Positions 1-6,650 of a stretch of 12,606 nucleotides of DNA are shown one piece after another. The DNA is from Bacillota bacterium (lineage in GTDB: Bacteria > Bacillota > Sulfobacillia > Thermaerobacterales > Thermaerobacteraceae). Under the pieces are notes generated by a model. It made no database searches. It was given only the letters and a program-made list of their open reading frames with translations, and had not been told where the DNA came from. The position numbers and the translations under genes were made by a program. Numbering within the stretch: the first letter of the stretch is position 1; every line of letters starts with the position of its first letter. The stretch is taken from the NCBI GenBank assembly GCA_003242195.1, contig QGUQ01000018.1, forward strand, positions 1 to 12,606, given 5' to 3'.

Positions 1-126
1 GAGATGGGGGCGACGGTGGAGGACCTGGCCCTGACCATCCACGCCCACCCGACGCTGAGCGAGGCCGTCATGGAGGCCGCCGAGGCCAGCCTGGGGCACG
101 CCATCCACGTGTTGGGGAAGCGGTAG
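1..126 (+). CDS. lpdA: Dihydrolipoamide dehydrogenase (E3), C-terminal end only
   Basis: Frame 1 is open from the window edge to a TAG at 124-126, giving 41 residues. They carry the hallmark of the pyridine-nucleotide-disulfide oxidoreductase dimerisation domain: His14-Ala-His16-Pro-Thr-Leu-Ser-Glu21, where the His16/Glu21 pair matches the catalytic base pair of dihydrolipoamide dehydrogenases, followed by the usual short C-terminal helix. The enzyme reoxidises lipoyl groups of 2-oxoacid dehydrogenase complexes or of the glycine cleavage system with NAD+. Which complex it serves cannot be told because the rest of the gene lies outside the window. The codons are very GC-rich (43 of 60 bases in 61-120), unlike the gene that follows. 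Mercuric or glutathione reductase relatives are less likely given the HPTxSE wording. Confidence 0.9.
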   Translation, partial: EMGATVEDLALTIHAHPTLSEAVMEAAEASLGHAIHVLGKR

Positions 127-159
127 GCCCCAAAGCCAGTACTGAGTGGACGGCCAGTC

Positions 160-180
160 AACGACCATCGGCAGGTCGTT
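160..180. other. Inverted repeat upstream of the EIIA gene
   Basis: AACGACC (160-166) and GGTCGTT (174-180) form a perfect 7-bp inverted repeat with a 7-nt loop. It sits between the lpdA stop and the EIIA start at 203. No clear T run follows, only TTCCTC, so it is a weak terminator at best. It could equally be a protein-binding site or a 5'-UTR hairpin. The pairing is seen directly; the role is unknown. Confidence 0.4.
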
Positions 181-202
181 CCTCAACCGTGGGGGAGATC
201 GC

Positions 203-652
203 ATGGTATACTCGGAACTCATCCTCCTAGGCCTCGATGTTCCTAATGCTGAGGAGGCCATCCGCCGCCTCGGGGCTCGTATGGTGGATTATGGGTACGT
301 CCGGGAAACCTTTGTCGATGCCGTAATCGAGCGGGAAAGGACTTTTCCGACGGGCCTGCCCACTTCCATTCCCGTTGCCATTCCGCACACGGACGCAGTG
401 CACTGTTGTCGGCCAGCCATAGCCATCGGCGTGTTAACGCGTCCCGTGACGTTTGGGGAGATGGGTAATCCTCAAGGCAAGGTGGATGCGAAAGTAATCT
501 TCTTACTGTCGATTACCGATCCGTCGCAGCAGGTGGTCTGGCTGCAGAAACTCGTGGAGGCGTTCCAGCATCCACACTTTCTCCAGCACCTGGTGAAAAG
601 TCGAAACACGGAAGAGGCTCGTTCCATCTGCCAAGAAGTACTCACTCAGTGA
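203..652 (+). CDS. Stand-alone PTS EIIA domain protein (GatA/PtsN-like)
   Basis: A 149-residue single-domain protein of the mannitol/fructose/nitrogen EIIA superfamily, closest in wording to the galactitol IIA type. These cytoplasmic proteins take a phosphate from HPr on a histidine and pass it to an EIIB domain or use it for regulation. The expected motif is visible: FPTGL at residues 48-52, then Ala-Ile-Pro-His62-Thr-Asp, with His62 the likely phosphorylated residue; the C-terminal half (KVIFLLSITDP, then LQKLVEAF) fits the family fold. The chosen ATG at 203 is preceded by GGGGGAG (191-197). The longer reading from 146 adds 19 residues with no family match. No EIIB, EIIC, HPr or EI gene is in view, so it is an orphan here; partners could lie upstream of lpdA. 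GC content is clearly lower than in lpdA (31 of 60 bases in 481-540). Confidence 0.85.
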   Translation: MVYSELILLGLDVPNAEEAIRRLGARMVDYGYVRETFVDAVIERERTFPTGLPTSIPVAIPHTDAVHCCRPAIAIGVLTRPVTFGEMGNPQGKVDAKVIFLLSITDPSQQVVWLQKLVEAFQHPHFLQHLVKSRNTEEARSICQEVLTQ

Positions 653-753
653 ACCGTGTCCTCCGCGTCGGCTGACCTGGCGGGGCGACGAGTCCATCGT
701 GAGACCGCCGTAGTGGGGGGTGAGACCCCATCACGGTGCAACGTCGCCATGGG

Positions 754-770
754 GTGACAGGTCACGTGAC
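754..770. promoter_or_regulatory. Candidate operator: GTCACGTGAC palindrome upstream of the pucR-type gene
   Basis: GTGAC-AG-GTCAC-GTGAC: a perfect 10-bp palindrome GTCACGTGAC (761-770) with an extra half-site GTGAC at 754-758. It lies about 75 bp before the regulator start at 845. The identical 10-mer occurs once more in the other regulator-side gap (2134-2143). The repetition and position are seen; operator function is inferred, and autoregulation by the PucR protein is the simplest reading. Confidence 0.5.
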
Positions 771-844
771 AACACGGTGAAAGGGCCTGCGCAGATCTCC
801 TCATCGAGTATCAGCCTCATCCTGGAACGGGGTGGTGGGGGCTT

Positions 845-2116
845 GTGTCCACGGGTGCGGTGTCTCGGCGGGGGTCGGCACAGTCAACCGTGGTCACGGT
901 TCGTGACGTTCTCGAGTTGCCGTGTGCAGCCGGTGCAGAGGTCGTGGCGGGCGCGGCAGGGCTTGACAGGCCGGTCCGGTGGGTCCATGTCTCGGAGCTG
1001 CTGGATATCGCGCGCCTGCTGACGGGTGGAGAGTTTCTCCTCACCACAGGGATGAAACTGCGGGAGGCTCGGCCTGAGGAGCTGCGCACATACGTCGAGT
1101 CCCTTGTCCGGATGGGCGTAGCCGCCCTGGGGTTGGAGTTGGTGCTATGGCTCCGGGAACCGCCCGATTCGCTGATTCAGGCTTGTAATGAAAGGGGCCT
1201 CCCCCTCATCGTCTGGAGGTCGGAAGTTCGTTTCAGACTGATCGCTGAAGAAGTGAGTCGCCTCCTATTCGAGCGTGGGCGGGAGCCTGTTGTCATCGAC
1301 GAAGATCGCCTCGCAGAAGAAGTCGTCTCCGGACCGTCCATGGAGCCCCTGCTACGGGAACGGATCGAAGCCGCCAACCTCACGCTAGGCAAGTGGTTGG
1401 TTGTGGCCATCTGCGAAGTCTTCCGGTCCGGGCAGGGCGGAGAGCCTCCGGACCATGCAGAAGTGGTCGCTGGATTGCGCAATGCAATACCACTGGCAAC
1501 GAGAGGAATTGTGTCGGCGGGGGTGGGGCGTCTCGCATGTTCAGGTCGCGGACGGTTCATCAAGCTCATAATTACCGGACCGTCCGTCGAGTCACTCCGC
1601 AGTGCATGTGACCGCCTGGCGCCCGTGGTGCATCGAATAGCAACGACGTTGGGGCCCGGCACGTATGTCCGGATGGGCGTGAGCCGCCCGCGGGAAAACC
1701 TTGCTGAATTGTCCACGGCGCTACGAGAGGCCGTGGCCGTCGTCCGCTTCCAGGCGAGTAGTCAACGGGTGCAACCCATTCATTTTGATGAGGTCCGGCT
1801 AGGGCGTTACCTCCTCATGATCCCGCCGCCCCTCCTTCGACAGCTGGTCCAGGACGAACTGGGTTCCCTCGCAGCCCTTCCCAAGCGAGATCAGGACGAA
1901 CTCCTACGTACGTTAAGCGCATTGCTCGCGGAAAACTTCAACGTCTCAGCCGCGGCCAAGCGCCTGCACTTGCGACGCCAGAGCTTGTACCGACGTATCG
2001 AGCGCCTCAAGACGTTACTCGGGCCCGACATGGATCAGTGTGATCGTCGGGCAGCGCTCCTTCTCGCGTTGAGAGCCCGGGAGCTGCTCGGGGTCGACGC
2101 CTTCGGCGCGCACTAA
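845..2116 (+). CDS. PucR-family transcriptional regulator
   Basis: A 423-residue protein with the full three-part PucR layout. Residues about 17-135 form the PucR N-terminal (PurC-like) domain, with the typical GLDRPVRWVHVSEL and GGEFLLTTGM stretches. Residues about 170-300 form the GGDEF-like middle domain, recognisable by VRMGVSRPRENLAELSTA. Residues about 345-415 form the C-terminal helix-turn-helix (N-x-SAAAKRLHLRRQSLYRRIERL, then the DRRAALLLALRARELL helix). Such regulators usually activate purine, pyrimidine, amino-acid or other nitrogen-compound catabolic genes in response to a ligand or pathway intermediate. The GTG at 845 is preceded by GGTGGGGG; a GTG at 890 would start at the domain edge and cannot be excluded. 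It stands alone between two gaps that each carry GTCACGTGAC, and reads toward the catabolic genes, which it probably controls. Confidence 0.9.
   Translation: MSTGAVSRRGSAQSTVVTVRDVLELPCAAGAEVVAGAAGLDRPVRWVHVSELLDIARLLTGGEFLLTTGMKLREARPEELRTYVESLVRMGVAALGLELVLWLREPPDSLIQACNERGLPLIVWRSEVRFRLIAEEVSRLLFERGREPVVIDEDRLAEEVVSGPSMEPLLRERIEAANLTLGKWLVVAICEVFRSGQGGEPPDHAEVVAGLRNAIPLATRGIVSAGVGRLACSGRGRFIKLIITGPSVESLRSACDRLAPVVHRIATTLGPGTYVRMGVSRPRENLAELSTALREAVAVVRFQASSQRVQPIHFDEVRLGRYLLMIPPPLLRQLVQDELGSLAALPKRDQDELLRTLSALLAENFNVSAAAKRLHLRRQSLYRRIERLKTLLGPDMDQCDRRAALLLALRARELLGVDAFGAH
893..907. promoter_or_regulatory. Possible third operator-like inverted repeat inside the pucR-type gene
   Basis: GTCACG-GTT-CGTGAC is a perfect 6-bp inverted repeat with a 3-nt spacer. 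It uses the same GTCAC/GTGAC half-sites as the palindromes at 761-770 and 2134-2143 but is spaced differently. It encodes the conserved VTVRD start of the PucR domain, so the arrangement may be coincidence. Confidence 0.25.
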
Positions 2117-2133
2117 AGGTCCGCCGATACACT

Positions 2134-2143
2134 GTCACGTGAC
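2134..2143. promoter_or_regulatory. Candidate operator: GTCACGTGAC palindrome upstream of the aminotransferase
   Basis: A perfect 10-bp palindrome identical to 761-770. It lies 18 nt after the regulator stop and 83 nt before the aminotransferase start. A loose -10-like TACACT (2128-2133) abuts it, without a convincing -35. The identity is seen; binding by the neighbouring PucR-family protein is inferred. Confidence 0.5.
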
Positions 2144-2226
2144 GAGGTGCCAGAGTGTCAATAGGGACCCGTAGGCCGAACAAAGAAGTGACGCTACGAC
2201 CAAGACATGGGGGAGGTCATGGGCCA

Positions 2227-3543
2227 ATGGCGGACGCCCATCCCGTGACGGTGTCGACGGAGGAGTTGCGCCGGAAACAGCGGGAGTACCTCTTTCCTAA
2301 CGTGGCTACGTTATACGAGGAGCCACTCGTCCTTGTCCGCGGGCAGGGCAAGTACGTATGGGACGCGGAGGGTCGCCAGTATCTTGATGCTTTCGGCGGC
2401 ATTCTCACTGTCAGTGTAGGGCACTGCCACCCACGGGTAACGGAGCGCACGATCCGCCAGCTCGAAACGCTACAGCATGTCTCCACGCTCTACATCACGG
2501 AGCCGCAGGTAAGGCTTGCCGAGAAGCTGGCGGAACTCACCCCCGGCTCCTTGAAGAGGAGCTTCTTCAGCAACAGTGGCACGGAAGCCAACGAGACGGC
2601 CGTGGTCGTGGCCCGGCTCTATACCGGCTGTGACGATGTCATCGTACTGCGCCATAGCTATCACGGCCGTTCCATGCTGGCCATGACCCTCGGTGGTACC
2701 CATTCCTATCGAGCGGCAACCCCCGTACCGGGCGTGCATCATCTCGCCAGTCCCTACTGCTATCGTTGCCCCTTCGGCCTGACCTATCCCTCTTGTGACC
2801 TGCGCTGCGCCAAAGACGTGGAGGAATTGATCCAAACGGCAACCTGCGGCCGGGTGGCGGCGTTCATCGCGGAACCCATCCAGGGTGTGGGTGGTTTCAT
2901 CACACCACCGCCGGAATACTTCAAGGAAGTCGTCTCCATCGTCCGTCGATACGGTGGTATCTTCATCTGCGACGAGGTGCAGACAGGTTGGGGACGGACG
3001 GGCACGTACTTGTGGGGCATCCAACACTGGGGTGTGGAGCCGGACATCATGACCTCGGCCAAGGGCATGGCCAACGGCCTCCCCATCGGTTGGACCATTA
3101 CGACGGACGAAGTGGCCAGTGCTTTCCGGCACAGCACCATCTCCACCTTTGGAGGCAACCCCGTCTCGGCTACGGCCGCCCTGGCAGTCATTGAGGTCAT
3201 CCTGGAGGAAGGTTTGGCGGACAACGCAGCCATCACGGGGAAGGTCCTCATGGACGGCCTAAAGGCGTTGCAGGAGAAGTACCCCTGCGTCGGCGACGTG
3301 CGCGGTAAAGGTCTGATGATCGGTGTCGAGCTCGTTCATGCGGCGAAGAGGCCAGCTCCTGATCTGCTGAACCGGTGGTTGGAAGCCACTCGCAAGCGCG
3401 GGTTGCTCATCGGCAAGGGCGGTCTCTACGGGAACGTGGCGCGTATCGCGCCGCACCTCAACATCACCCGTACCGACGCGGAAGAAATGCTGCGAATCAT
3501 GGATGAGGCCCTGGCCGAGGTGCAGCCCTTCATGGAGGTGTAG
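2227..3543 (+). CDS. Class III aminotransferase, beta-alanine/AGXT2-like (omega-amino acid:pyruvate or glyoxylate)
   Basis: A 438-residue PLP-dependent fold-type I transaminase of the class III (ornithine/omega-amino acid) family. Visible landmarks: GGILTVSVGHCHP near residue 60; the phosphate-binding SNSGTEANE; HSYHGRS; ICD249EVQ252TGWGRTG, where Asp249 contacts the PLP ring nitrogen; and TSAK279GMANGLP, where Lys279 forms the Schiff base. The insertion PYCYRCPFGLTYPSCDLRC resembles AGXT2 and (R)-3-amino-2-methylpropionate:pyruvate transaminases. The likely reaction is beta-alanine or 3-aminoisobutyrate plus pyruvate or glyoxylate to (methyl)malonate semialdehyde plus alanine or glycine. The ATG at 2227 has an excellent GGAGGT (2212-2217) 9 nt upstream; a GTG at 2155 would add 24 residues with no family match. 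It is followed after 7 nt by the matching dehydrogenase, so the two are surely co-transcribed. A GABA- or other omega-amine-specific enzyme is the main alternative. Confidence 0.88.
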   Translation: MADAHPVTVSTEELRRKQREYLFPNVATLYEEPLVLVRGQGKYVWDAEGRQYLDAFGGILTVSVGHCHPRVTERTIRQLETLQHVSTLYITEPQVRLAEKLAELTPGSLKRSFFSNSGTEANETAVVVARLYTGCDDVIVLRHSYHGRSMLAMTLGGTHSYRAATPVPGVHHLASPYCYRCPFGLTYPSCDLRCAKDVEELIQTATCGRVAAFIAEPIQGVGGFITPPPEYFKEVVSIVRRYGGIFICDEVQTGWGRTGTYLWGIQHWGVEPDIMTSAKGMANGLPIGWTITTDEVASAFRHSTISTFGGNPVSATAALAVIEVILEEGLADNAAITGKVLMDGLKALQEKYPCVGDVRGKGLMIGVELVHAAKRPAPDLLNRWLEATRKRGLLIGKGGLYGNVARIAPHLNITRTDAEEMLRIMDEALAEVQPFMEV

Positions 3544-3550
3544 CGGGAAG

Positions 3551-5032
3551 ATGGCCGCCTTGAGGGTTCCAACGCCAGACCGGACACGAGCTGTCCCGCT
3601 CCTGGTCGCCGGCGAGTGGCGAAATTCCGACACCCAGCGGTGGGAGCCCGTCTACAATCCAGCCACCGGGGAGGTCATTGCCCAAGTACCCCATGCCACC
3701 CAGGAGGAGGTGGCGGCAGCGGTCCAGGCGGCCGCCCGGGCCTATCCGTCCTGGCGAGCGACGCCTCCCATCGAGCGCGCCCGCTTGATGTTCCGGTACA
3801 AGGAGCTTCTCGAGCGGCATTTCGAGGAACTGGCGCTCCTCGTGACGCGGGAGAACGGCAAGACACTGGCCGACGCGCGGGCAGAGGTGCGACGCGGTAT
3901 CGAAGTCGTCGAATTCGCGACCGGTGCACCCACGTTGCTTCTGGGCGAGATGGCCGAAGACGTGGCCCGGGGGATCGACAGCGAACTGGTGCGGGCACCC
4001 TTGGGTGTGGTTGCGGGAATCTGCCCCTTTAACTTCCCGGCCATGATCCCCCTCTGGATGTTCCCCCTCGCCCTGGTCTGTGGCAACACCTTTGTGCTGA
4101 AGCCCTCTGAGCGCACGCCCCTGTCGGCGGTGCGCCTGGGAGAGTTGCTCCTGGAGGCCGGGGTTCCGGAGGGCGTATTCAACATCGTCCATGGTGGCAA
4201 AGAGACTGTGGACGCACTGGTTGCGCATCCGGATGTCAAGGCCGTGTCCTTCGTTGGTTCGCAGCCCGTCGCCAAGTACGTCTATGCCGAGGCGGCCCGG
4301 CACGGCAAGCGAGTCCAGGCGCTGGGCGGTGCCAAGAACCACCTGATCGTCATGCCCGACGCCGACCTGGAGCGGACGGTGCCGGCGATCATCAGCTCCG
4401 CCTTCGGTGCGGCCGGGCAACGGTGCTTGGCCGGCAGCGTCGTGGTGGCGGTCGGCGATGTCGCCGACACATTAGTGGACGCTCTATCGGCCGCTGCGGC
4501 GGAGATCGTGGTGGGCGAAGGGACCGATCCGGAGGTCGACATGGGCCCGGTGATCCGCCCCGAGGCGAGGCAGCGCGTCCTCGGGTACCTCGAGCGGGGG
4601 CAGGAGGCCGGGGCCTCCCTGGTCTATGATGGTCGCCGCCATGGTCGTCTCAAGGGACCGGACGGGGGCTTCTGGGTGGGCCCGTCGATCTTCGACCACG
4701 TCCGCCCCGACATGGCCGTCGCATGTGATGAGATCTTCGGGCCGGTGCTCAGCGTGATCCGGGTCGGCGACCTGAATGCGGCCATCGAGGTGGCCAACCG
4801 TTCACGCTACGGGAATGCGGCCTGCATTTTCACCCGCAGCGGTCGGGCGGCGCGGGAGTTCCGGTACCGGATTGAAGCGGGCATGCTCGGCGTGAATATT
4901 GGCGTGGCTGCCCCCATGGCATGGTTCCCGTTCTCGGGCTGGAAGCAATCGTTCTACGGCGACCTGCACGCGACCGGGAAGGATGCCGTACGGTTTTACA
5001 CGCAGGTCAAGATGGTCATCAGCCGCTGGTGA
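3551..5032 (+). CDS. mmsA: CoA-acylating (methyl)malonate-semialdehyde dehydrogenase
   Basis: A 493-residue aldehyde dehydrogenase of the MMSDH/IolA subfamily. It oxidatively decarboxylates methylmalonate semialdehyde to propionyl-CoA, or malonate semialdehyde to acetyl-CoA, with NAD+ and CoA. Subfamily marks: N-terminal LLVAGEW and NPATGEVIAQVP; P159FNFPAMIPLWMFP; SFVGSQPVAKYVY; LGGAKNH, in place of the usual ELGGK that carries the general base in hydrolytic ALDHs; FGAAGQRC292, the catalytic cysteine; E394IFGPVLSV; and the C-terminal PMAWFPFSGWKQSFYGDLHATGKD split across residues near 455-480. The ATG at 3551 is served by GGAGGTG (3534-3540) inside the end of the aminotransferase gene; the upstream ATG at 3503 overlaps that gene and adds no homologous sequence. 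Pairing with a beta-amino-acid transaminase points to beta-alanine/3-aminoisobutyrate breakdown, though valine or inositol routes also use this enzyme. Confidence 0.93.
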   Translation: MAALRVPTPDRTRAVPLLVAGEWRNSDTQRWEPVYNPATGEVIAQVPHATQEEVAAAVQAAARAYPSWRATPPIERARLMFRYKELLERHFEELALLVTRENGKTLADARAEVRRGIEVVEFATGAPTLLLGEMAEDVARGIDSELVRAPLGVVAGICPFNFPAMIPLWMFPLALVCGNTFVLKPSERTPLSAVRLGELLLEAGVPEGVFNIVHGGKETVDALVAHPDVKAVSFVGSQPVAKYVYAEAARHGKRVQALGGAKNHLIVMPDADLERTVPAIISSAFGAAGQRCLAGSVVVAVGDVADTLVDALSAAAAEIVVGEGTDPEVDMGPVIRPEARQRVLGYLERGQEAGASLVYDGRRHGRLKGPDGGFWVGPSIFDHVRPDMAVACDEIFGPVLSVIRVGDLNAAIEVANRSRYGNAACIFTRSGRAAREFRYRIEAGMLGVNIGVAAPMAWFPFSGWKQSFYGDLHATGKDAVRFYTQVKMVISRW

Positions 5033-5481
5033 CCACACGCGGGGCGGACGGTCTTCGTCCTGGCCGCCAACTGGCGCGTACCATGATCGAGCACAAGGCT
5101 AAAGTTGGCGCATGAAGCCCCGTCCATCCGCCGCGGTATACCGCATTCCGTCGTCTCCCACAGGGCGGGGGCGGTGCTGCATGGGTCGACCGCGGGCCTG
5201 GCTGGTGTCAACATGCCCGTCGGAGGTCAGGGCGCTCGCCCTCTAAAGAGGCTGTCGGCATCTGCCCGGAACGCTGGACAACCAGAAGGGCGCTGACACC
5301 CAGGGACTCGCAGGGGCACCCGGGAACGACAGGGTGCCCCCTTTTCGGCATGCATACCGATACGGGCGTTACGGGCGTCAACGCACGATGAAACTCCTGG
5401 AATCAGCTCCTCCTTGACGGGCAGGAGAACCGGCCCGGTCGAAGAATGGTATCCACACTTTTCGTCGAGAGGGGTGGGCCG
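5033..5481 (+). other. 449-nt non-coding gap with several hairpins, between mmsA and the ABC importer
   Basis: No convincing gene is seen; the short open frames have no recognisable domain or good start site. The stretch contains a palindrome AGGGCGCTCGCCCT (5229-5242), which overlaps a hairpin CCTC-TAAA-GAGG (5240-5251). It also holds a hairpin CTGG-ACAA-CCAG (5274-5285), the terminator at 5313-5345, a direct repeat ACGGGCGT (5362-5369 and 5371-5378) and a hairpin CTCCT/AGGAG (5410-5427). It presumably holds the 3' end of the mmsA transcript and the promoter and leader of the importer operon. A TTGACG at 5414-5419 resembles a -35 box, but no good -10 follows at normal spacing. I could not match it to a known riboswitch class. 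Confidence 0.5.
5313..5345 (+). terminator. Intrinsic terminator or attenuator after mmsA
   Basis: A perfect 9-bp GC-rich stem, GGGGCACCC (5313-5321) with GGGTGCCCC (5332-5340), has a 10-nt loop and is followed by CTTTTC (5341-5346). It lies about 280 nt after the mmsA stop and 137 nt before the receptor start. That distance fits either a terminator for a long 3' UTR or an attenuator within the importer leader. Confidence 0.65.
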
Positions 5482-6642
5482 GTGAAAAGGAATCCAGCGT
5501 TCGTAGGTATTATCCTCGTCGTTCTCCTTATGGCCGTGCTCACGGGCGGATGTGGCGGCGCTGGGGCGGGCGGCGCTGTGATCAAAATCGGGGTGTCTGC
5601 ACCCATCACGGGGAACGTCGCAGCCATTGGTCAGTCCACGGTCAATGCAGTGAAACTGGCCGAGGAAGAAATCAATGAACAGGGTGGCATTGACATCGGC
5701 GGAACGAAGATGAAGGTTCAGTTCATCATCGAGGATGACGAGAACAAACCGGAGTCGACGGCCAGTGTGTTCCAGAAGCTCATCAGCCAGGATCAGGTCA
5801 TCGCCATCATCGGATCCCAGACCTCCAGCGCAAGCAACGCGGGCGCCCCGATCGCCAACGACGCCAAGGTACCTATGATCAGTCCGTGGGCGACCAATCC
5901 CAACGTCACGAAGGACAAGCCATATGTCTTCCGTGCCGCTTTCATTGATCCCTTCCAAGGATATGTGATGGCGAAGTTTGCCTACGAGAACCTGAAGGCT
6001 CGCAAGGCCGCCGTCCTGTACGATGTGGCACAAGATTACAACAAAGGCCTAGCCGAGGTTTTCCGGGACGAGTTTACCAAGATGGGCGGACAGGTCACCG
6101 CGTTCGAAACATACACCACCGGCGACAAGGACTTTTCCGCACAGCTCACCAAGATCAAAGCCACCGATCCGGATGTAGTCTTCCTACCAAATTACTACAG
6201 CGAGGTTCCGTTGCAGGTCCGCCAAGCCCGTAGCCTGGGTATCGATGCAGTCTTCATTGGAGGCGACGCTTGGGACTCTCCCAGGCTCCTCGAGCTTGGC
6301 GGCGAGGACATGGAAGGGACCTACTTCAGCAACCACTATTCGGCGACCTCCGACGCGCCCAAGGTCAAGGAGTTCGTGGCCAAGTATCAGGCGAAGTATG
6401 GTGAGGTACCCGATGCCGCGGCTGCGCTGACTTATGACGCTGCATACATCATCTTCCAGGCCCTGGAGCGGGCGGGTAGCCTCGATCGAGACAAGCTCCG
6501 GGACGCCATCGCGGAGACCAAGAACTTCGATGGTGTGACCGGCACCATCTCGTACGAAGGTTCCGGGGATCCCGTCAAGCCGGCCGTGATCTTGAAGATC
6601 GAAAACGGGGAGTTCAAGTACGAAACGAGCGTGAACCCGTGA
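5482..6642 (+). CDS. ABC importer solute-binding lipoprotein, branched-chain amino acid type (LivK-like)
   Basis: A 386-residue extracytoplasmic receptor of the Peripla_BP_6 (leucine/isoleucine/valine-binding) type. Residues 1-23 are a lipoprotein signal: KR near the start, a hydrophobic run FVGIILVVLLMAVL, then LTGGC24. Cys24 is the likely lipidated residue; Thr at -3 is slightly unusual for a lipobox. The mature part starts VIKIGVSAPITG and shows the family wording INEQGGIDIGGTKM, IIGSQTSSASNAGAPIAND, VPMISPWATNP, VFRAAFIDPFQG, DYNKGLAEVFRDEF, FLPNYYSE and ALTYDAAYIIFQALE. The chosen GTG at 5482 has GAGAGGGG (5467-5474) 7 nt before it; the ATG at 5446 would put 12 extra residues before the signal. 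It would be anchored outside the membrane and hand ligand to the LivHM pore. The ligand cannot be read off; a neutral or beta-amino acid is plausible from context. Confidence 0.9.
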   Translation: MKRNPAFVGIILVVLLMAVLTGGCGGAGAGGAVIKIGVSAPITGNVAAIGQSTVNAVKLAEEEINEQGGIDIGGTKMKVQFIIEDDENKPESTASVFQKLISQDQVIAIIGSQTSSASNAGAPIANDAKVPMISPWATNPNVTKDKPYVFRAAFIDPFQGYVMAKFAYENLKARKAAVLYDVAQDYNKGLAEVFRDEFTKMGGQVTAFETYTTGDKDFSAQLTKIKATDPDVVFLPNYYSEVPLQVRQARSLGIDAVFIGGDAWDSPRLLELGGEDMEGTYFSNHYSATSDAPKVKEFVAKYQAKYGEVPDAAAALTYDAAYIIFQALERAGSLDRDKLRDAIAETKNFDGVTGTISYEGSGDPVKPAVILKIENGEFKYETSVNP

Positions 6643-6650
6643 TCATGCCA

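Noticed and set aside
207..212. TATACT resembling a -10 promoter box
   Set aside because: It lies inside the EIIA coding start and has no -35 partner at normal spacing.
721..735. GGGGT-GAG-ACCCC hairpin before the regulator as a terminator for the EIIA gene
   Set aside because: Only 5 bp with a 3-nt loop and no T run, so not a convincing terminator.
5105..5296. 63-codon plus-strand open frame in the gap after mmsA
   Set aside because: No good ribosome site, no recognisable sequence, and it covers several hairpins that better explain the region.
5220..5345. Known riboswitch or T-box leader ahead of the importer
   Set aside because: I compared it by eye with glycine, guanidine, TPP, ZTP, fluoride, THF and T-box landmarks. 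No required core motif was present; AGGGTG near 5331 lacks the rest of the T-box sequence.
5227..6033. Minus-strand open frame of 268 codons opposite the receptor gene start
   Set aside because: Antisense to a clear lipoprotein receptor, and it would run through the terminator hairpin; no domain seen.
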